This document shows positions 5,997-6,550 of a stretch of DNA of 6,550 bases, one piece after another; positions within the stretch are counted from its first letter, which is position 1, and every line of letters begins with the position of its first letter. Source of the DNA: Fidelibacterota bacterium. GTDB lineage: Bacteria; Fidelibacterota; Marinisomatia; Marinisomatales; UBA1611. The position numbers and the translations under genes are program-made. The DNA is taken from contig DTUG01000223.1 of NCBI GenBank assembly GCA_012964275.1, positions 1 to 6,550 on the forward strand. Reading direction: 5' to 3'. The notes below the pieces were generated by a model. It had not been told where the DNA came from, searched no databases, and worked only from the letters and a program-made list of their open reading frames with translations.

Positions 5997-6550
5997 ATGA
6001 GTGTCAACGCTGAACAGATTCAAAAGATAAATCATTTTAGTAAGCTCCCAGAAGATATGTGCGGCAAGATTGCAGATGTAGTGGAGTTAAAAAAGTGTAA
6101 TCCAAAAACAAGGCTACTGAAAGAAGGAGATACCGGAGACACCATGGTACTTGTTTTTCAGGGGCAGGTAGAGGTTTCGAAAAATATGATGGTCAAGGCT
6201 GCCAGTGGTTTTACAATGTCCAGAAAATCAATTATTCGTCTGGAAACAACGGATCCTCCCCCAACGACTGATCCAATAACTGAACCAACTGTTGCCGTTG
6301 TTCAGGCACCTGCTTTTGGCATTGGTGAATTTTCATTAGTGCTTGATGATGCAATTCGAACCGCACATGTACATGCAATGACAAATGTAGAGTATGGTAT
6401 TTTGAAGTTGGATGATTTTTCCAAAATTGTAGAAGAAAACCCTTCTATAGGTGGCCCGGTTTACTTCGAAGTGGCAAAAGCAGCTGTCAATAATTTAGCA
6501 ACTGCAAGTCAGGATATTTCTAATTTAACCCAGGCTTTCTTTTTTGCTCT
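5997..6550 (+). CDS. Cyclic-nucleotide-binding (CAP-family) domain protein, 3' end outside the window
   Basis: The visible 184 residues have no signal peptide or membrane segment, so the protein is probably cytoplasmic. The start of the beta-roll is seen at LLKEGDTGDTMVLVFQGQVEV (within 40-60). The phosphate-binding cassette is GEFSLVLDDAIRTAHV (110-125), in which Glu111, Arg121 and Thr122 match Glu72, Arg82 and Ser83 of E. coli CAP at the same 10-residue Glu-Arg spacing; cAMP or cGMP binding is therefore plausible. A helical region follows (about 138-184). Between QGQVEV and the cassette there are about 28 more residues than in CAP, including a Pro/Thr-rich stretch (DPPPTTDPITEPTV, 86-99). 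The window ends before it is clear whether a DNA-binding or other output domain follows. The gene starts 4 nt after the K+ channel gene, so it may be a regulator of that channel, a transcription factor, or an unrelated cNMP sensor. Confidence 0.85.
   Translation, partial: MSVNAEQIQKINHFSKLPEDMCGKIADVVELKKCNPKTRLLKEGDTGDTMVLVFQGQVEVSKNMMVKAASGFTMSRKSIIRLETTDPPPTTDPITEPTVAVVQAPAFGIGEFSLVLDDAIRTAHVHAMTNVEYGILKLDDFSKIVEENPSIGGPVYFEVAKAAVNNLATASQDISNLTQAFFFA

Overview
The window is an ordinary, AT-rich bacterial chromosome segment (roughly 40 % GC by eye, not counted) with every gene on the + strand. It carries carA and carB (the two subunits of glutamine-dependent carbamoyl-phosphate synthetase), then a two-transmembrane potassium channel with a cytoplasmic RCK (TrkA-type) module, then the first 184 codons of a cyclic-nucleotide-binding-domain protein cut by the window edge. 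No mobile element, CRISPR array, tRNA or rRNA gene is visible. The organism cannot be fixed from this. Three of the four starts have little or no Shine-Dalgarno sequence, and the protein style would suit a lineage such as the FCB group or Neomarinimicrobiota, but that is a weak guess.

Layout. Positions 1-239 are non-coding: the probable right half of a terminator from an upstream gene (1-25), two candidate promoters (57-86 and 197-226), and a perfect 9-bp inverted repeat (108-132). carA (240-1328) and carB (1321-4506) overlap by 8 nt. An 88-nt gap (4507-4594) contains a perfect 10-bp hairpin with no following T-run. The channel gene (4595-5992) is followed after only 4 nt by the cyclic-nucleotide-binding gene (5997 onward), which has a good ribosome binding site inside the end of the channel gene. 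All four starts are well fixed, because each has an in-frame stop codon a short distance upstream (237-239, 1315-1317, 4562-4564, 5985-5987).

How the genes work together. CarA releases ammonia from glutamine and CarB uses it with bicarbonate and two ATP to make carbamoyl phosphate for pyrimidines and arginine. The catalytic, metal-binding and effector residues I could place are all present, so both should be active. The second pair is more interesting. A K+-selective channel with an unusual acidic N-terminus and a divergent RCK domain sits in a tight operon with a separate cyclic-nucleotide-binding protein. In known cyclic-nucleotide-gated bacterial channels the binding domain is fused to the channel. 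Here the two parts may be separate partners, which is inference from spacing and domain content only.
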